From: Candidatus Eremiobacteraceae bacterium
Lineage (GTDB): Bacteria; Vulcanimicrobiota; Vulcanimicrobiia; Eremiobacterales; Eremiobacteraceae
DNA length: 64,000 nucleotides
Direction of reading: 5' to 3'
Assembly (NCBI GenBank): GCA_035295225.1
Contig: DATGJI010000058.1
Span: 164,570-228,569 of the forward strand
Part shown: piece after piece, positions 45,978-53,836 of the stretch
Layout: every line of letters starts with the position of its first letter
Numbering within the stretch: the stretch's first letter is position 1
Program-made: the position numbers and the translations under genes
Notes under the pieces: model-generated
What the model was told of the DNA's origin: nothing
Seen by the model: the letters and a program-made list of their open reading frames with translations, nothing else
Database searches by the model: none

Positions 45978-46939
45978 CCGCTGCGGGCATCGGCTCGAGC
46001 GGATCCGCCGGTGCGCGCGCACCGGCCTCGTCTGCGAAACTGATGTCCATGCGCGACGCCGTCTCGCGTTTCGTCCACGACGGTGACACCGTCGTCATCG
46101 AGGGCTTCACCCACCTCATCTGCTTCGCGGCGGCGCACGAGATCATCCGCCAGCGCCGGCGCGACCTCACGCTCTGCCGGCTGACGCCCGATCTCATCTA
46201 CGATCAGATGATCGCGGCCGGCTGCGCCAAGAAATTGATCTTCTCGTGGGCCGGCAACCCGGGCGTCGGATCGCTCTTCGCGCTGCGCCGCGCGGTCGAG
46301 AAGGGCATCCCGCACAAGCTCGAGATCGAAGAGTATTCGCACTACGGCCTGATGGCGCGCTTTGCCGCCGGCGCGGCGAAACTACCGTTCTGGCCGATGC
46401 GCAACTACCGCGGCAGCGATCTCCCCGACGTCAACCCGCTGATCAGAACCGTCACCTGTCCATACACGTCCGAAGAGCTCGCGACGGTGCCGGCTATCAA
46501 TCCCGACGTCGCGATCATCCATGCGCAGCGCGCCGACGTAGGCGGCGACGCGCAGATCTGGGGCCTGTACGGCGTGCAGAAAGAGGCGGCCTTCGCGGCC
46601 GATCGCGTCATCCTCGTCGTGGAGGAGATCGTCAGCGAAGCGATCATCCGCGCGGATCCCAACCGCACGCTCATCCCCGGATTGATCGTCGACGCGGTCG
46701 TGCACGAGCCATGGGGCGCGCACCCGTCGTACGCGCAAGGCTACTACGATCGCGACAACGAGTTCTACGTCGCATGGGAGAACATCTCAAAAGATGAGGC
46801 GAGCCTCGCGGCATGGCTCGACGAGTTCGTCTACGGCGTTGCCGATCGGAACGAATATCTGTTGAAGCTCGGCCCGACGCTGCGCGAGCGCCTCAACGCT
46901 GAAGATCAGGTCTGCGAAGGGGTCAACTACGGCTTCTGA
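45974..46939 (+). CDS. CoA-transferase subunit A (glutaconate/3-oxoacid family)
   Basis: This 321-residue alpha subunit is of the GctA/IpdA-like family I CoA-transferases. Motifs include DGDTVVIEGFTHLICFAAAHEIIRQ near the N-terminus, FSWAGNPGVGSLFALRRAVEKG, CPYTSEELATVPAINPDVAIIHAQRAD and WGLYGVQKEAAFAADRVIL. GTG 45974 overlaps the aminotransferase stop. With the next gene it forms an alpha2beta2-type enzyme transferring CoA between acids; the acid is not predictable, but the context favours an amino-acid-derived one. Confidence 0.9.
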   Translation: MTAAGIGSSGSAGARAPASSAKLMSMRDAVSRFVHDGDTVVIEGFTHLICFAAAHEIIRQRRRDLTLCRLTPDLIYDQMIAAGCAKKLIFSWAGNPGVGSLFALRRAVEKGIPHKLEIEEYSHYGLMARFAAGAAKLPFWPMRNYRGSDLPDVNPLIRTVTCPYTSEELATVPAINPDVAIIHAQRADVGGDAQIWGLYGVQKEAAFAADRVILVVEEIVSEAIIRADPNRTLIPGLIVDAVVHEPWGAHPSYAQGYYDRDNEFYVAWENISKDEASLAAWLDEFVYGVADRNEYLLKLGPTLRERLNAEDQVCEGVNYGF

Positions 46940-46964
46940 AATCGCGGCCTACAAGAATTCCGAG

Positions 46965-47702
46965 TTGATGGCGGTGCGCGCCGCCAAGGAGCTGCGCGAC
47001 GGCGACGTCGTGTTCGTCGGCATCGGTTTGCCGAACCTCGCGTGCAATTTGGCTCGGGCGACGCACGCGCCGAATCTCGTGCTCATCTATGAGTCGGGGG
47101 CGGTCGGAGCGGTGCCCGATCGTCTGCCTGTTTCCATCGGCGACCCCGCGCTCGTGACCGGATCGCTTTCCGTCGCATCAATGGCCGACATCTTCATGCT
47201 CTACTTGCAGGGTGGGCGCATCCAAGTCGGTTTCCTCGGCGGCGCGCAAGTGGATCGCTACGGCAACATCAATTCCACCGTGATCGGACGCTACGACGCG
47301 CCGAAAGTGCGGCTGCCCGGAAGCGGCGGCGCGTGTGAGATCGCGGTCCACGCGGAGCGCGTCATCGTGGCGGCGCCGCTCTCGGCGCGATCGTTTCCGG
47401 CGGAGGTCGACTTCATCACGTCCCCCGGTCACGCGGGGAAGCACGGAACACGGAAGGAACTGCACCAGCCCGGCGGCGGCCCGGTGCGGATCGTCACCGA
47501 CGTCGGCATTCTCGAACCATCGCCGAAAGACGGCGAGCTCGAACTGGTCGGGATCTATCCCAACGTCGAAGTCGAAGCTGTCAAAGCCAAGGTCGGCTGG
47601 CCGTTGCGCGTGCGTGCAACGCTCGAACAGATTCCGCCGCCGACCGACCACGAACTTCATCTGCTACGCGACGTGCTCGACCCGGACAGGCTCTATCTCT
47701 GA
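46965..47702 (+). CDS. CoA-transferase subunit B (glutaconate/3-oxoacid family)
   Basis: This beta subunit carries the catalytic Glu in LIYESGAVGAVPD, preceded by VFVGIGLPNLACNLARATHAPN and followed by GFLGGAQVDRYGNINSTVIG. From TTG 46965 it has 245 residues. The family usually has a few more residues before ELM; an in-frame ATC at 46941, two bases after the alpha-subunit stop, would supply AAYKNSELM, but no Shine-Dalgarno lies at the proper distance. The start is therefore uncertain. Confidence 0.9.
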   Translation: MMAVRAAKELRDGDVVFVGIGLPNLACNLARATHAPNLVLIYESGAVGAVPDRLPVSIGDPALVTGSLSVASMADIFMLYLQGGRIQVGFLGGAQVDRYGNINSTVIGRYDAPKVRLPGSGGACEIAVHAERVIVAAPLSARSFPAEVDFITSPGHAGKHGTRKELHQPGGGPVRIVTDVGILEPSPKDGELELVGIYPNVEVEAVKAKVGWPLRVRATLEQIPPPTDHELHLLRDVLDPDRLYL

Positions 47703-47709
47703 ATAATCC

Positions 47710-47736
47710 TGAAAGGGCCGGCTTCTTGTCGGCCCA
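47710..47736. repeat. Family A repeat, single degenerate unit
   Basis: GAAAGGGCCGGCTTCTTG followed by TCGGCCCACG keeps the GGGCCG/CGGCCC arms but has a changed centre. It lies between the CoA-transferase and the M3 peptidase. Confidence 0.6.
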
Positions 47737-47754
47737 CGCAAATGAGGTTGACAG

Positions 47755-49830
47755 ATGACAACTCCGCGCATTCCTACCGCTCTTTGCGCCGCGGCGCTCT
47801 CGTGCGTCATCGCGCTCGCCTGCGCGCGCGCAGCGTCCGCCGCCGCGATGTACGAGATGTACTTGCCGGCGAATACTGGCCTGCAGTGGCATCAGACCGC
47901 CGCGCAAGTCGCGCAGACCTGTGATGACGGGATCGCGAGCGCGAAAGCGACGATCGCGAAGATCGAGTCGCTGTCTTCTCCGGAATGGACGTTCGACGAT
48001 TCGCTGCTCCAGATCGAGACGGCAGAAGCCGAGCTCAACGATCAGACCGCCGCGCAGTCGTTCCTTTCCGCTGTCGCGCCGACGAAAGACGTGCGCGATG
48101 CCGCCAGTGACTGCCAGCAGAAACTTTCGGATTATTACAACGCGCTGAGTGCGGATCCAAAGATCTACGCGATTGCCGCACGCGTGCAGGCGCTCGGCGA
48201 TGCCAAGACCGACGCTGCCAAAAAGCTCGTTGAGAGCTACGTCCTCACCGGCATCCGCGCAGGCGTCGCACTGCCGCCGGCGGAGCGCGATCGCGTCACA
48301 AAGCTCTTCGACACGCTCACGGGCGAGACGATCGCTTTTCAGCGCGCGATCGACGAAGACAAGAGCGCGGTTGAGATATCGCAGGCAGATGCGTCGTCGC
48401 TGCCGCCGGCATTCGTCGCGACACTCTCGAAGACTTCAACCGGCTACCGCGTGCCGGTCAACGAGAGCACGTTCTCGCAATTCATGGACAACGAGAGCGA
48501 CGGCAATGCGCGCAAAGCCTACTATTTGGCGTACGAGCGTCGCGGCGGCACCACCAACGTGCAGCGTCTCGAGCGCGCCGTCGCGCTTCGCTATCAGCTC
48601 GCCCGAGCGCTCGGCTTTGCGCAATGGTCCGACTACCAGCTCGCAGCGAAAATGGCCAAGTCGCCCACGCGCGTGATGGCATTTCTCAACCAGATCGACA
48701 CGACGCTTCTACCGAAGGCGCGGGCCGAGCGAGCGACGCTCGTCGCGCTGAAGAAAGCATCGGGCGATCCGACTCCGTTCGCGGGCTGGGATGGAGCATA
48801 CTACGAGACCAAGCTCGTCAAGACGCGCTATGCGGTAGACGATCAGGTCGTCCGCCAGTATTTCCCGGTTGACCACGTCATCGCCGGCGTTTTCTCGATC
48901 TATCAGAAGCTGCTCGGCGTCCGCTTCACGCCGATCGCTGCGCCCGATGCTTGGGCGCCCGGCGTACGCGAGTATGCTATAAACGACGCCGCAAGCGGCA
49001 AAGCGATCGGGTGGTTCTATCTCGATCTCTTTCCGCGCGACGGCAAATACGGCCATTTCGCGAACTTCGGAATCCGGCCCGGCCGCGTGCTGCCGGACGG
49101 CTCGTACCAAAAGCCGGTGACCGCTATCGTCGGCAATTGGCCCGCACCTGCGCCCGGTCAGCCTGCGCTCTTAAGCCACGACGACGTCGTCACGTTCTTC
49201 CACGAGTTCGGTCATGCGATGCACTCGACGCTTTCCACCGCTCCGTACGAGACCTTGTATGGCACAAACGTCCGAGGTGATTTTGTAGAAGCGCCGTCGC
49301 AGATGCTCGAGAACTGGATGTGGCAGCCGTCGATCTTGAAGATCGTCTCGAGCAACGTCACGACCGGCAAGCCGCTGCCCGATGCGCTCATCACAAAGAT
49401 GGTCGCGCTCCAGCATGTCGGCGACGGAGCCGACTACACCGGCCAGGCTTTCTATGCGGCCTACGATATGACGCTGCACAGCTCGGGCCCGACCGTCGAT
49501 GCTAACGCGCTTTGGGCAAAGCTCGTCAAGCAGATGACCGTCGGCCACATGATCCCCGGCACGTATCCGGAGGCGTCGTTCACGCATCTGATGAGCGGAT
49601 ACGACGCGGGCTACTACGGTTATCTCTGGTCACGCGTCTTTGCGCAAGATATGTTCACCGTGTTCCAGCGCTACGGTCTGGAAAGCCCGGTCGCCGGCAT
49701 GCGCTATCGCAAGGACATCTTGCAGCCCGGCGCGGTCTACGAACCGGACGTGCTGCTCGAGCATTTCCTGGGCCGGCCGGTCAGCTATGACGCGTTCTAC
49801 CGATATCTGGGTATCGCGCCCCCGCGATGA
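47755..49830 (+). CDS. Exported M3-family zinc metallopeptidase
   Basis: This 691-residue protein has an N-terminal signal peptide (ALCAAALSCVIALACARAASA) and an otherwise helical body typical of thimet oligopeptidase/Dcp relatives. The zinc site is HEFGH at 483-487, with the third ligand Glu near 512 in GDFVEAPSQ. The substrate-binding region ends with SYDAFYRYLGIAPPR. It would degrade short peptides in the periplasm. Family B repeats follow its stop immediately. Confidence 0.92.
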   Translation: MTTPRIPTALCAAALSCVIALACARAASAAAMYEMYLPANTGLQWHQTAAQVAQTCDDGIASAKATIAKIESLSSPEWTFDDSLLQIETAEAELNDQTAAQSFLSAVAPTKDVRDAASDCQQKLSDYYNALSADPKIYAIAARVQALGDAKTDAAKKLVESYVLTGIRAGVALPPAERDRVTKLFDTLTGETIAFQRAIDEDKSAVEISQADASSLPPAFVATLSKTSTGYRVPVNESTFSQFMDNESDGNARKAYYLAYERRGGTTNVQRLERAVALRYQLARALGFAQWSDYQLAAKMAKSPTRVMAFLNQIDTTLLPKARAERATLVALKKASGDPTPFAGWDGAYYETKLVKTRYAVDDQVVRQYFPVDHVIAGVFSIYQKLLGVRFTPIAAPDAWAPGVREYAINDAASGKAIGWFYLDLFPRDGKYGHFANFGIRPGRVLPDGSYQKPVTAIVGNWPAPAPGQPALLSHDDVVTFFHEFGHAMHSTLSTAPYETLYGTNVRGDFVEAPSQMLENWMWQPSILKIVSSNVTTGKPLPDALITKMVALQHVGDGADYTGQAFYAAYDMTLHSSGPTVDANALWAKLVKQMTVGHMIPGTYPEASFTHLMSGYDAGYYGYLWSRVFAQDMFTVFQRYGLESPVAGMRYRKDILQPGAVYEPDVLLEHFLGRPVSYDAFYRYLGIAPPR

Positions 49831-49913
49831 TGTAGGGCGGACCCTTGTGGTCCGCCCCCAATGTGGACGTTACGAAAAAAAATAGGCGGACCATAAAGGT
49901 CCGCCCCACATTT
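49830..49913. repeat. Family B repeat, inverted pair
   Basis: A forward unit (GTAGGGCGGACCCTTGTGGTCCGCC) and a reverse unit (GGCGGACCATAAAGGTCCGCC) are separated by about 30 bp with an A-rich centre. The pair lies between convergent genes and may act as a bidirectional hairpin barrier. Confidence 0.88.
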
Positions 49914-49924
49914 GTTTGTGCCGA

Positions 49925-50962
49925 CTACGGGATCGCGGGAGGGCCGCTCGGCGGCGGCGCCGTGGGCGGCGCGTACATCGGGCCCGCCGGCGGACTCATC
50001 TGCGGGCTGCCCGGCGGCGGAGCCGAGAAGGTCGTGTGCGGCCAACCCTGTTTGTTGAGCAGCGGCAACATGGCGGATCCGATCGCAAGCGCGCTCACGA
50101 TCGCTTCGAGCACGATGCCGAGCCAGAGCGGCGCAATACCTTCGAGCACGGTGATGATCAGAAGCCCAAGCCCGATCGACGCGAGCGGACTCGGCTCCGC
50201 CACTTTACTGAACTCGAAGAACTGTCGTCCAAGATACATCGAGAGCGCCGCGCGGCCGACGAGATAGCCGAGCGCAACCGCGACAATGGCCACGGGGATG
50301 AGCACGATACCGAGCACCGTTATCGCGAGACCGACGGTGATGATGCTGAGCGTGAACGGCCACGTCAACCCGAGCACGCCGGCGAGCGCCGGCCGATGGA
50401 GCAAATGATCGAGCGTGAGCCGCGTGCGGCCAGGGAAGAGCGCGAATGCGAGGAGCGTCAACACGCCAAAGGTGATCAGCACTTCGATCCAGTCGCGTTT
50501 GGCGCTGTAGCCGTTATAGTCGCTTGCAGAATTATCGTCCGGCACGACGTGCATCGGCGGAACGACGATCGGCGTGATGATCGGCAACGGCGAGGTGAAG
50601 GGGCTGGACCCACTCGACTTCTTATAGGAAGACTCGTTGTCCACGCTCCCGCCGAGCGCGACCGTCTCGCCCTTGACCACGCCTTCCGGCGCGATGTAGA
50701 GACTGCCGGCCATGACGACCGCGTCGCCGTCGACCGTGCCGTGGACTTCGGCGCTGCCGGCCATGACGACGAGGTCGCCTTTGACCTCATCGCCTGCCGG
50801 TATGACCACGCTCGATCCGAAGACGACCCGGTCGCCTTGGCTGTGTCCGTACGCGGCAGCCGCCGGTTGCGAACAGGTCGCGAAGCAGATGGCTGCGACC
50901 GCCGCCGCCAGCACCGACGCGGGCGAGCGCCACACTCGTTGTAGAAAAACTTCGTTGATCAC
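49925..50962 (-). CDS. Exported polymer-forming (bactofilin-like) domain plus membrane domain
   Basis: This 345-residue protein has a signal peptide (SVLAAAVAAICFATCSQPAAAA). A short right-handed beta-helix of bactofilin type follows (GDLVVMAGSAEVHGTVDGDAVVMAGSLYIAPEGVVKGETVALGG). After a Pro-rich linker come about four membrane helices and a Pro/Gly-rich tail (SAPPPGSPQMSPPAGPMY). Start GTG 50962 overlaps the anti-sigma stop. As third gene of a sigma/anti-sigma operon it is a good candidate envelope sensor or target. Confidence 0.85.
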   Translation of the reverse strand: MINEVFLQRVWRSPASVLAAAVAAICFATCSQPAAAAYGHSQGDRVVFGSSVVIPAGDEVKGDLVVMAGSAEVHGTVDGDAVVMAGSLYIAPEGVVKGETVALGGSVDNESSYKKSSGSSPFTSPLPIITPIVVPPMHVVPDDNSASDYNGYSAKRDWIEVLITFGVLTLLAFALFPGRTRLTLDHLLHRPALAGVLGLTWPFTLSIITVGLAITVLGIVLIPVAIVAVALGYLVGRAALSMYLGRQFFEFSKVAEPSPLASIGLGLLIITVLEGIAPLWLGIVLEAIVSALAIGSAMLPLLNKQGWPHTTFSAPPPGSPQMSPPAGPMYAPPTAPPPSGPPAIP

Positions 50963-51489
50963 GATCGGGCTCCAAGCAGTGCCGAACCGAGGCGCGGCAG
51001 GTACTTGCGTCCTGCCGTCGCTGCGACGGCGAGTAGTACGACCTCGATGGCCACCGCGATAGCGGCCACGTCGGCGACGTGGAAATGACCACCAAGACGG
51101 GAAAGGGTCTCAAGTGCGACTCCGGCTTGGCCGGCGAATCCGCCGACGCGGCCGATGATCGCGCTGAAGTTCACGATATGCAGCGCGCTGAGCATCGCCA
51201 CGATCGCCCACGTCGCGAAGACGTACGCGGCAAACCACGGCCACACGACGCGGCGCCGCGCGGGCGACGGCAGCGCGGCGATCTTCGCCATGATCGTGGC
51301 GGTGAAGCCGGGCGCAGGTTCGATCAGCACGACTCTCGTGAGCGCCTCATCCACGCGACGCAGCCGTGCGTCGAGGGCAGTGCACCCCGGGCACCCCGCG
51401 AGATGTTCGCTCACGAGACGCGCGTCGGCGCGCGACAGATCGCCGTCGCGGTAGGCCGCTAGCCTCGAACTACAAGCTGAGCAATTCAC
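50959..51489 (-). CDS. Anti-sigma factor with zinc finger and two membrane helices
   Basis: This 176-residue protein starts at GTG 51489 and overlaps the sigma gene by 20 bp. The N-terminus is a zf-HC2/ZAS domain: His29-x3-Cys33-x2-Cys36 with Cys3/Cys6 nearby. Helices at about 82-105 (WFAAYVFATWAIVAMLSALHI) and 138-160 (VAAIAVAIEVVLLAVAATAG) place it in the inner membrane. It should bind and silence the sigma factor encoded just upstream until an envelope signal releases it. Confidence 0.9.
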   Translation of the reverse strand: MNCSACSSRLAAYRDGDLSRADARLVSEHLAGCPGCTALDARLRRVDEALTRVVLIEPAPGFTATIMAKIAALPSPARRRVVWPWFAAYVFATWAIVAMLSALHIVNFSAIIGRVGGFAGQAGVALETLSRLGGHFHVADVAAIAVAIEVVLLAVAATAGRKYLPRLGSALLGARS

Positions 51490-52108
51490 GTCCGCGTATC
51501 TCCTGTTGAGCGCCTGCGCCGATCAAACCGGTCGGATGATCTTGTGCAAGCTCGCGCGCGAGCGCCGCCTTGCCGCGGTGTATCAGTGTCTTCACATTGC
51601 CGAGCGTCACTTGCATCGTGTCGGCGATCTCCTGGTATTCGAGATGATTGAAATAGCGAAGCGCCAGCGCCGCGCGCATCTTCTCCGGTATGTGCGTGAG
51701 CGCGGATCGGACGAGCGCCTCGTCTTCGCCCGCGATAAGCGAGGCGTCGGGCGCAGCGTCGCGGCGCGTGTCGGGAATGCGTTGTTCGATGGTCTCGTCT
51801 TCGTAGAGGTCTTCGGTCGGCGGCCGCCGGCCTTCTTTGCCGAGGTGCGTGCGGGCGACGTTGCGTGCGATCTGATAAAGCCACGTGGAGAATTTGCCAA
51901 GATCGGGGTTGAAGGTTCGGAGGTGAGCGTAGGCCCGCATGAACGTCTCCTGAGACAGATCGTTTGCGTCCTCGGCCGACCGGACGCTCGCATGGATGAA
52001 GTTGACGACTCCTCGCTGGTGCCGCTCCACCAGCGGCGCGAAGGCTTGGGTGTCTCCCGTAAGGACGAGGGCCGCTAGCGTCTCGTCACTCAGGCCCGTC
52101 GCGTTGAT
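51470..52108 (-). CDS. ECF-type RNA polymerase sigma factor (SigW/RpoE-like)
   Basis: This sigma-70-family factor of 212 residues from ATC 52108 (230 from GTG 52162) has region 2 AEDANDLSQETFMRAYAHLRTF and STWLYQIARNVARTHL. Region 4 reads IPEKMRAALALRYFNHLEYQEIADTMQVTLGNVKTLIHRGK. GGGAGG at 52121-52116 lies 7 nt before ATC 52108, whereas GTG 52162 has no Shine-Dalgarno and overlaps an ECF-like -35 box. An acidic spacer links regions 2 and 4. Overlap with the anti-sigma gene implies coupled synthesis. Confidence 0.88.
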   Translation of the reverse strand: MNATGLSDETLAALVLTGDTQAFAPLVERHQRGVVNFIHASVRSAEDANDLSQETFMRAYAHLRTFNPDLGKFSTWLYQIARNVARTHLGKEGRRPPTEDLYEDETIEQRIPDTRRDAAPDASLIAGEDEALVRSALTHIPEKMRAALALRYFNHLEYQEIADTMQVTLGNVKTLIHRGKAALARELAQDHPTGLIGAGAQQEIRGRELLSL

Positions 52109-52127
52109 GACCGAACCTCCCGTCGAG

Positions 52128-52158
52128 TTTAGATACCATAAAACTGAAGAAAAGTTCC
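52128..52158 (-). promoter_or_regulatory. ECF-type promoter ahead of the sigma gene
   Basis: On the (-) strand GGAACTT (52158-52152) is followed after 16 bp by TATCTAAA (52135-52128), close to the RpoE-type GGAACTT...TCTAA pattern but with a slightly longer spacer. The expected start of transcription is just before the Shine-Dalgarno. This suggests the sigma factor drives its own operon. Confidence 0.45.
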
Positions 52159-52205
52159 ACACTACTGCGGTAAAGGGTCCCAGCCCGCCTTCGTCCCGGA
52201 TTTGT

Positions 52206-52272
52206 CTGAAGGGGCCAACGCTAGTCGGCCCACGTCATGGCAGCACGGGCCGACTAGCGTCGGCCCCTTCAT
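52206..52272. repeat. Family A repeat, inverted pair
   Basis: Forward unit GAAGGGGCCAACGCTAGTCG then GGCCC, and reverse unit GGGCCGACTAGCGTCGGCCC then CTTC, with about 18 bp between. It lies in the divergent spacer between the sigma operon and the thioesterase, so the thioesterase frame is open through it but starts after it. Confidence 0.88.
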
Positions 52273-52318
52273 CAATGCGATGAAGCCAAAGCGCGCATCG
52301 AGGCGAACTGGTGGGCCC

Positions 52319-52843
52319 ATGACAGAGCATAGTCGATCACGAGAATCCGAACGGCCCGTTTCCGCTTCGGCGTCAGTTTTGGCCACGCTCGCCGAGCCCG
52401 CCGACGCAAATCCGATGGGCAACGTTCACGGCGGTCACATTATGAAGCTTGTCGACCAAGCGGCCGCCGCCGCGGCCATCAGGCATGCGGGGCGTTTGTG
52501 CGTCACGGCAAGTATTGACCGGCTCGACTTTCTCTATCCCGTTCGCATCGGCGACATGATCGAACTTCGTTCCGCCGTCAACTACACGCACCACACGTCG
52601 ATGGAAGTCGGCGTCCACATCGAGACGGAAAATCTCGCGTCGGGCGAACGACATCACGTCGCCTCCGCATATCTCATTTTCGTCGCGCTCGACGAAAGCG
52701 GCAAGCCGGTGCGGATTCCGCGCGTCGTTCCGCAATCGGAGGCCGAGAAGCTCCGTTATCAGCAAGCCGAACTGCGCTATCGCCAACGCAAAGAAACGCG
52801 CGAGCAGGAACGTGCGCTGCACGACGCCGCGCACAATAGTTGA
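52319..52843 (+). CDS. Acyl-CoA thioesterase (hotdog fold, YciA type)
   Basis: This 174-residue protein shows DANPMGNVHGGHIMKLVDQAAAAAAIRHAG, the hotdog signature with the catalytic Asp in the helix, then LDFLYPVRIGDMIELRSAVNYTHHTSMEVGV. It hydrolyses fatty or short acyl-CoA. ATG 52319 was chosen because the frame upstream consists of repeat DNA. The helical tail (QSEAEKLRYQQAELRYRQRKETREQE) is longer than in YciA. The exporter starts with TTG overlapping its stop. Confidence 0.92.
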   Translation: MTEHSRSRESERPVSASASVLATLAEPADANPMGNVHGGHIMKLVDQAAAAAAIRHAGRLCVTASIDRLDFLYPVRIGDMIELRSAVNYTHHTSMEVGVHIETENLASGERHHVASAYLIFVALDESGKPVRIPRVVPQSEAEKLRYQQAELRYRQRKETREQERALHDAAHNS

Positions 52844-53769
52844 TCGCGCAGACGCAGCGCGGCGGTCCGATCGCCGCACGCTACGCGTTGCTGTTGGCAG
52901 GGGTCACCGGCCTCGCGTGCGCAGGAATATTCTATTCGCTTAGCGCCGCGCCGCCGATCGCGATGGTCGCGTATCGAAGTCTCTTCGCCGCGGTGCTCAT
53001 ATTGCCGCTCGTCTTCATCGGACGGTGGAGCAAGTCGCGCGACAGCGCGACGCGTTTCGCCGGGCGCGACATCGCGCTCTCGACGGTCGCAGGCGCGCTC
53101 TTCGCCGCCGATCTCACGCTCTGGGCCGTGGGCATCCGCTTCACGACCGTCTCGAGCGCGATGCTCATGGTCAGTACCGATCCGATCTGGATCGCGCTCT
53201 TCAGCGCGCTCTTCTTCGGAGAACGGCCGCGACCGCTCGCGATCGTCGGGATCGGCGTCGCCGTCTGCGGCACGGCGATCGTCGCCGGCATGGATATGCG
53301 CGTGTCGGGGACCGCACTGCTCGGCGATGGCCTCGCGCTCGCGGCAGCGCTCGTCGAGACGTGGTACCTCCTGCTCGGCAGACGCGTGCGCATGCGCGTG
53401 GATGCGCCGCGCTACGCAACCATCGTCTATGCCGCCTGTGCGGCTTGCATGTGGATCGCGATGTTCGCGTCCGGCACATCGCCTGCGGTCAGTCTCCACG
53501 ACCTCGGGTTCGCGCTGCTGCTCGCGCTCGTCGTGACGGTCGGCGGACACACGCTCATCTCGCATTCACTGGGGCTCATGCCTGCCACCGTCGTCGGCGT
53601 GGCGATCCTCGCGCAGCCGCCCATCGCCGCACTGCTCGCGTATCTCTTCCTGCATCAGACGATTCCGTTGACGACGGCCATCGGAGGGCTTGTCGCGCTT
53701 GCGGGGCTCGGTATTGTCGCGTATGCGAACGAATTGAAAAATCCCGGCATCGAAGCCGGCGCGATCTGA
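52840..53769 (+). CDS. EamA/DMT-family transporter
   Basis: This 309-residue membrane protein has ten helices in two EamA halves ([44 protein letters not shown] and [21 protein letters not shown]). Drug/metabolite transporters of this type export amino acids, purines or other metabolites. TTG 52840 overlaps the thioesterase stop. Substrate unknown. Confidence 0.9.
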   Translation: MIAQTQRGGPIAARYALLLAGVTGLACAGIFYSLSAAPPIAMVAYRSLFAAVLILPLVFIGRWSKSRDSATRFAGRDIALSTVAGALFAADLTLWAVGIRFTTVSSAMLMVSTDPIWIALFSALFFGERPRPLAIVGIGVAVCGTAIVAGMDMRVSGTALLGDGLALAAALVETWYLLLGRRVRMRVDAPRYATIVYAACAACMWIAMFASGTSPAVSLHDLGFALLLALVVTVGGHTLISHSLGLMPATVVGVAILAQPPIAALLAYLFLHQTIPLTTAIGGLVALAGLGIVAYANELKNPGIEAGAI

Positions 53770-53836
53770 TGCGAGGTGCCACCGGCCACTTGCGGGGAAT
53801 GAGCGGCAGTCGCGGTGCGGCGTTGAAGGAGCAGCA

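Noticed and set aside
42819..46022. Long (-) strand frames of 473 and 465 codons opposite the aldehyde dehydrogenase and aminotransferase
   Set aside because: Shadow frames of strongly recognisable enzymes; composition is typical of antisense GC-rich coding DNA and no motif is present.
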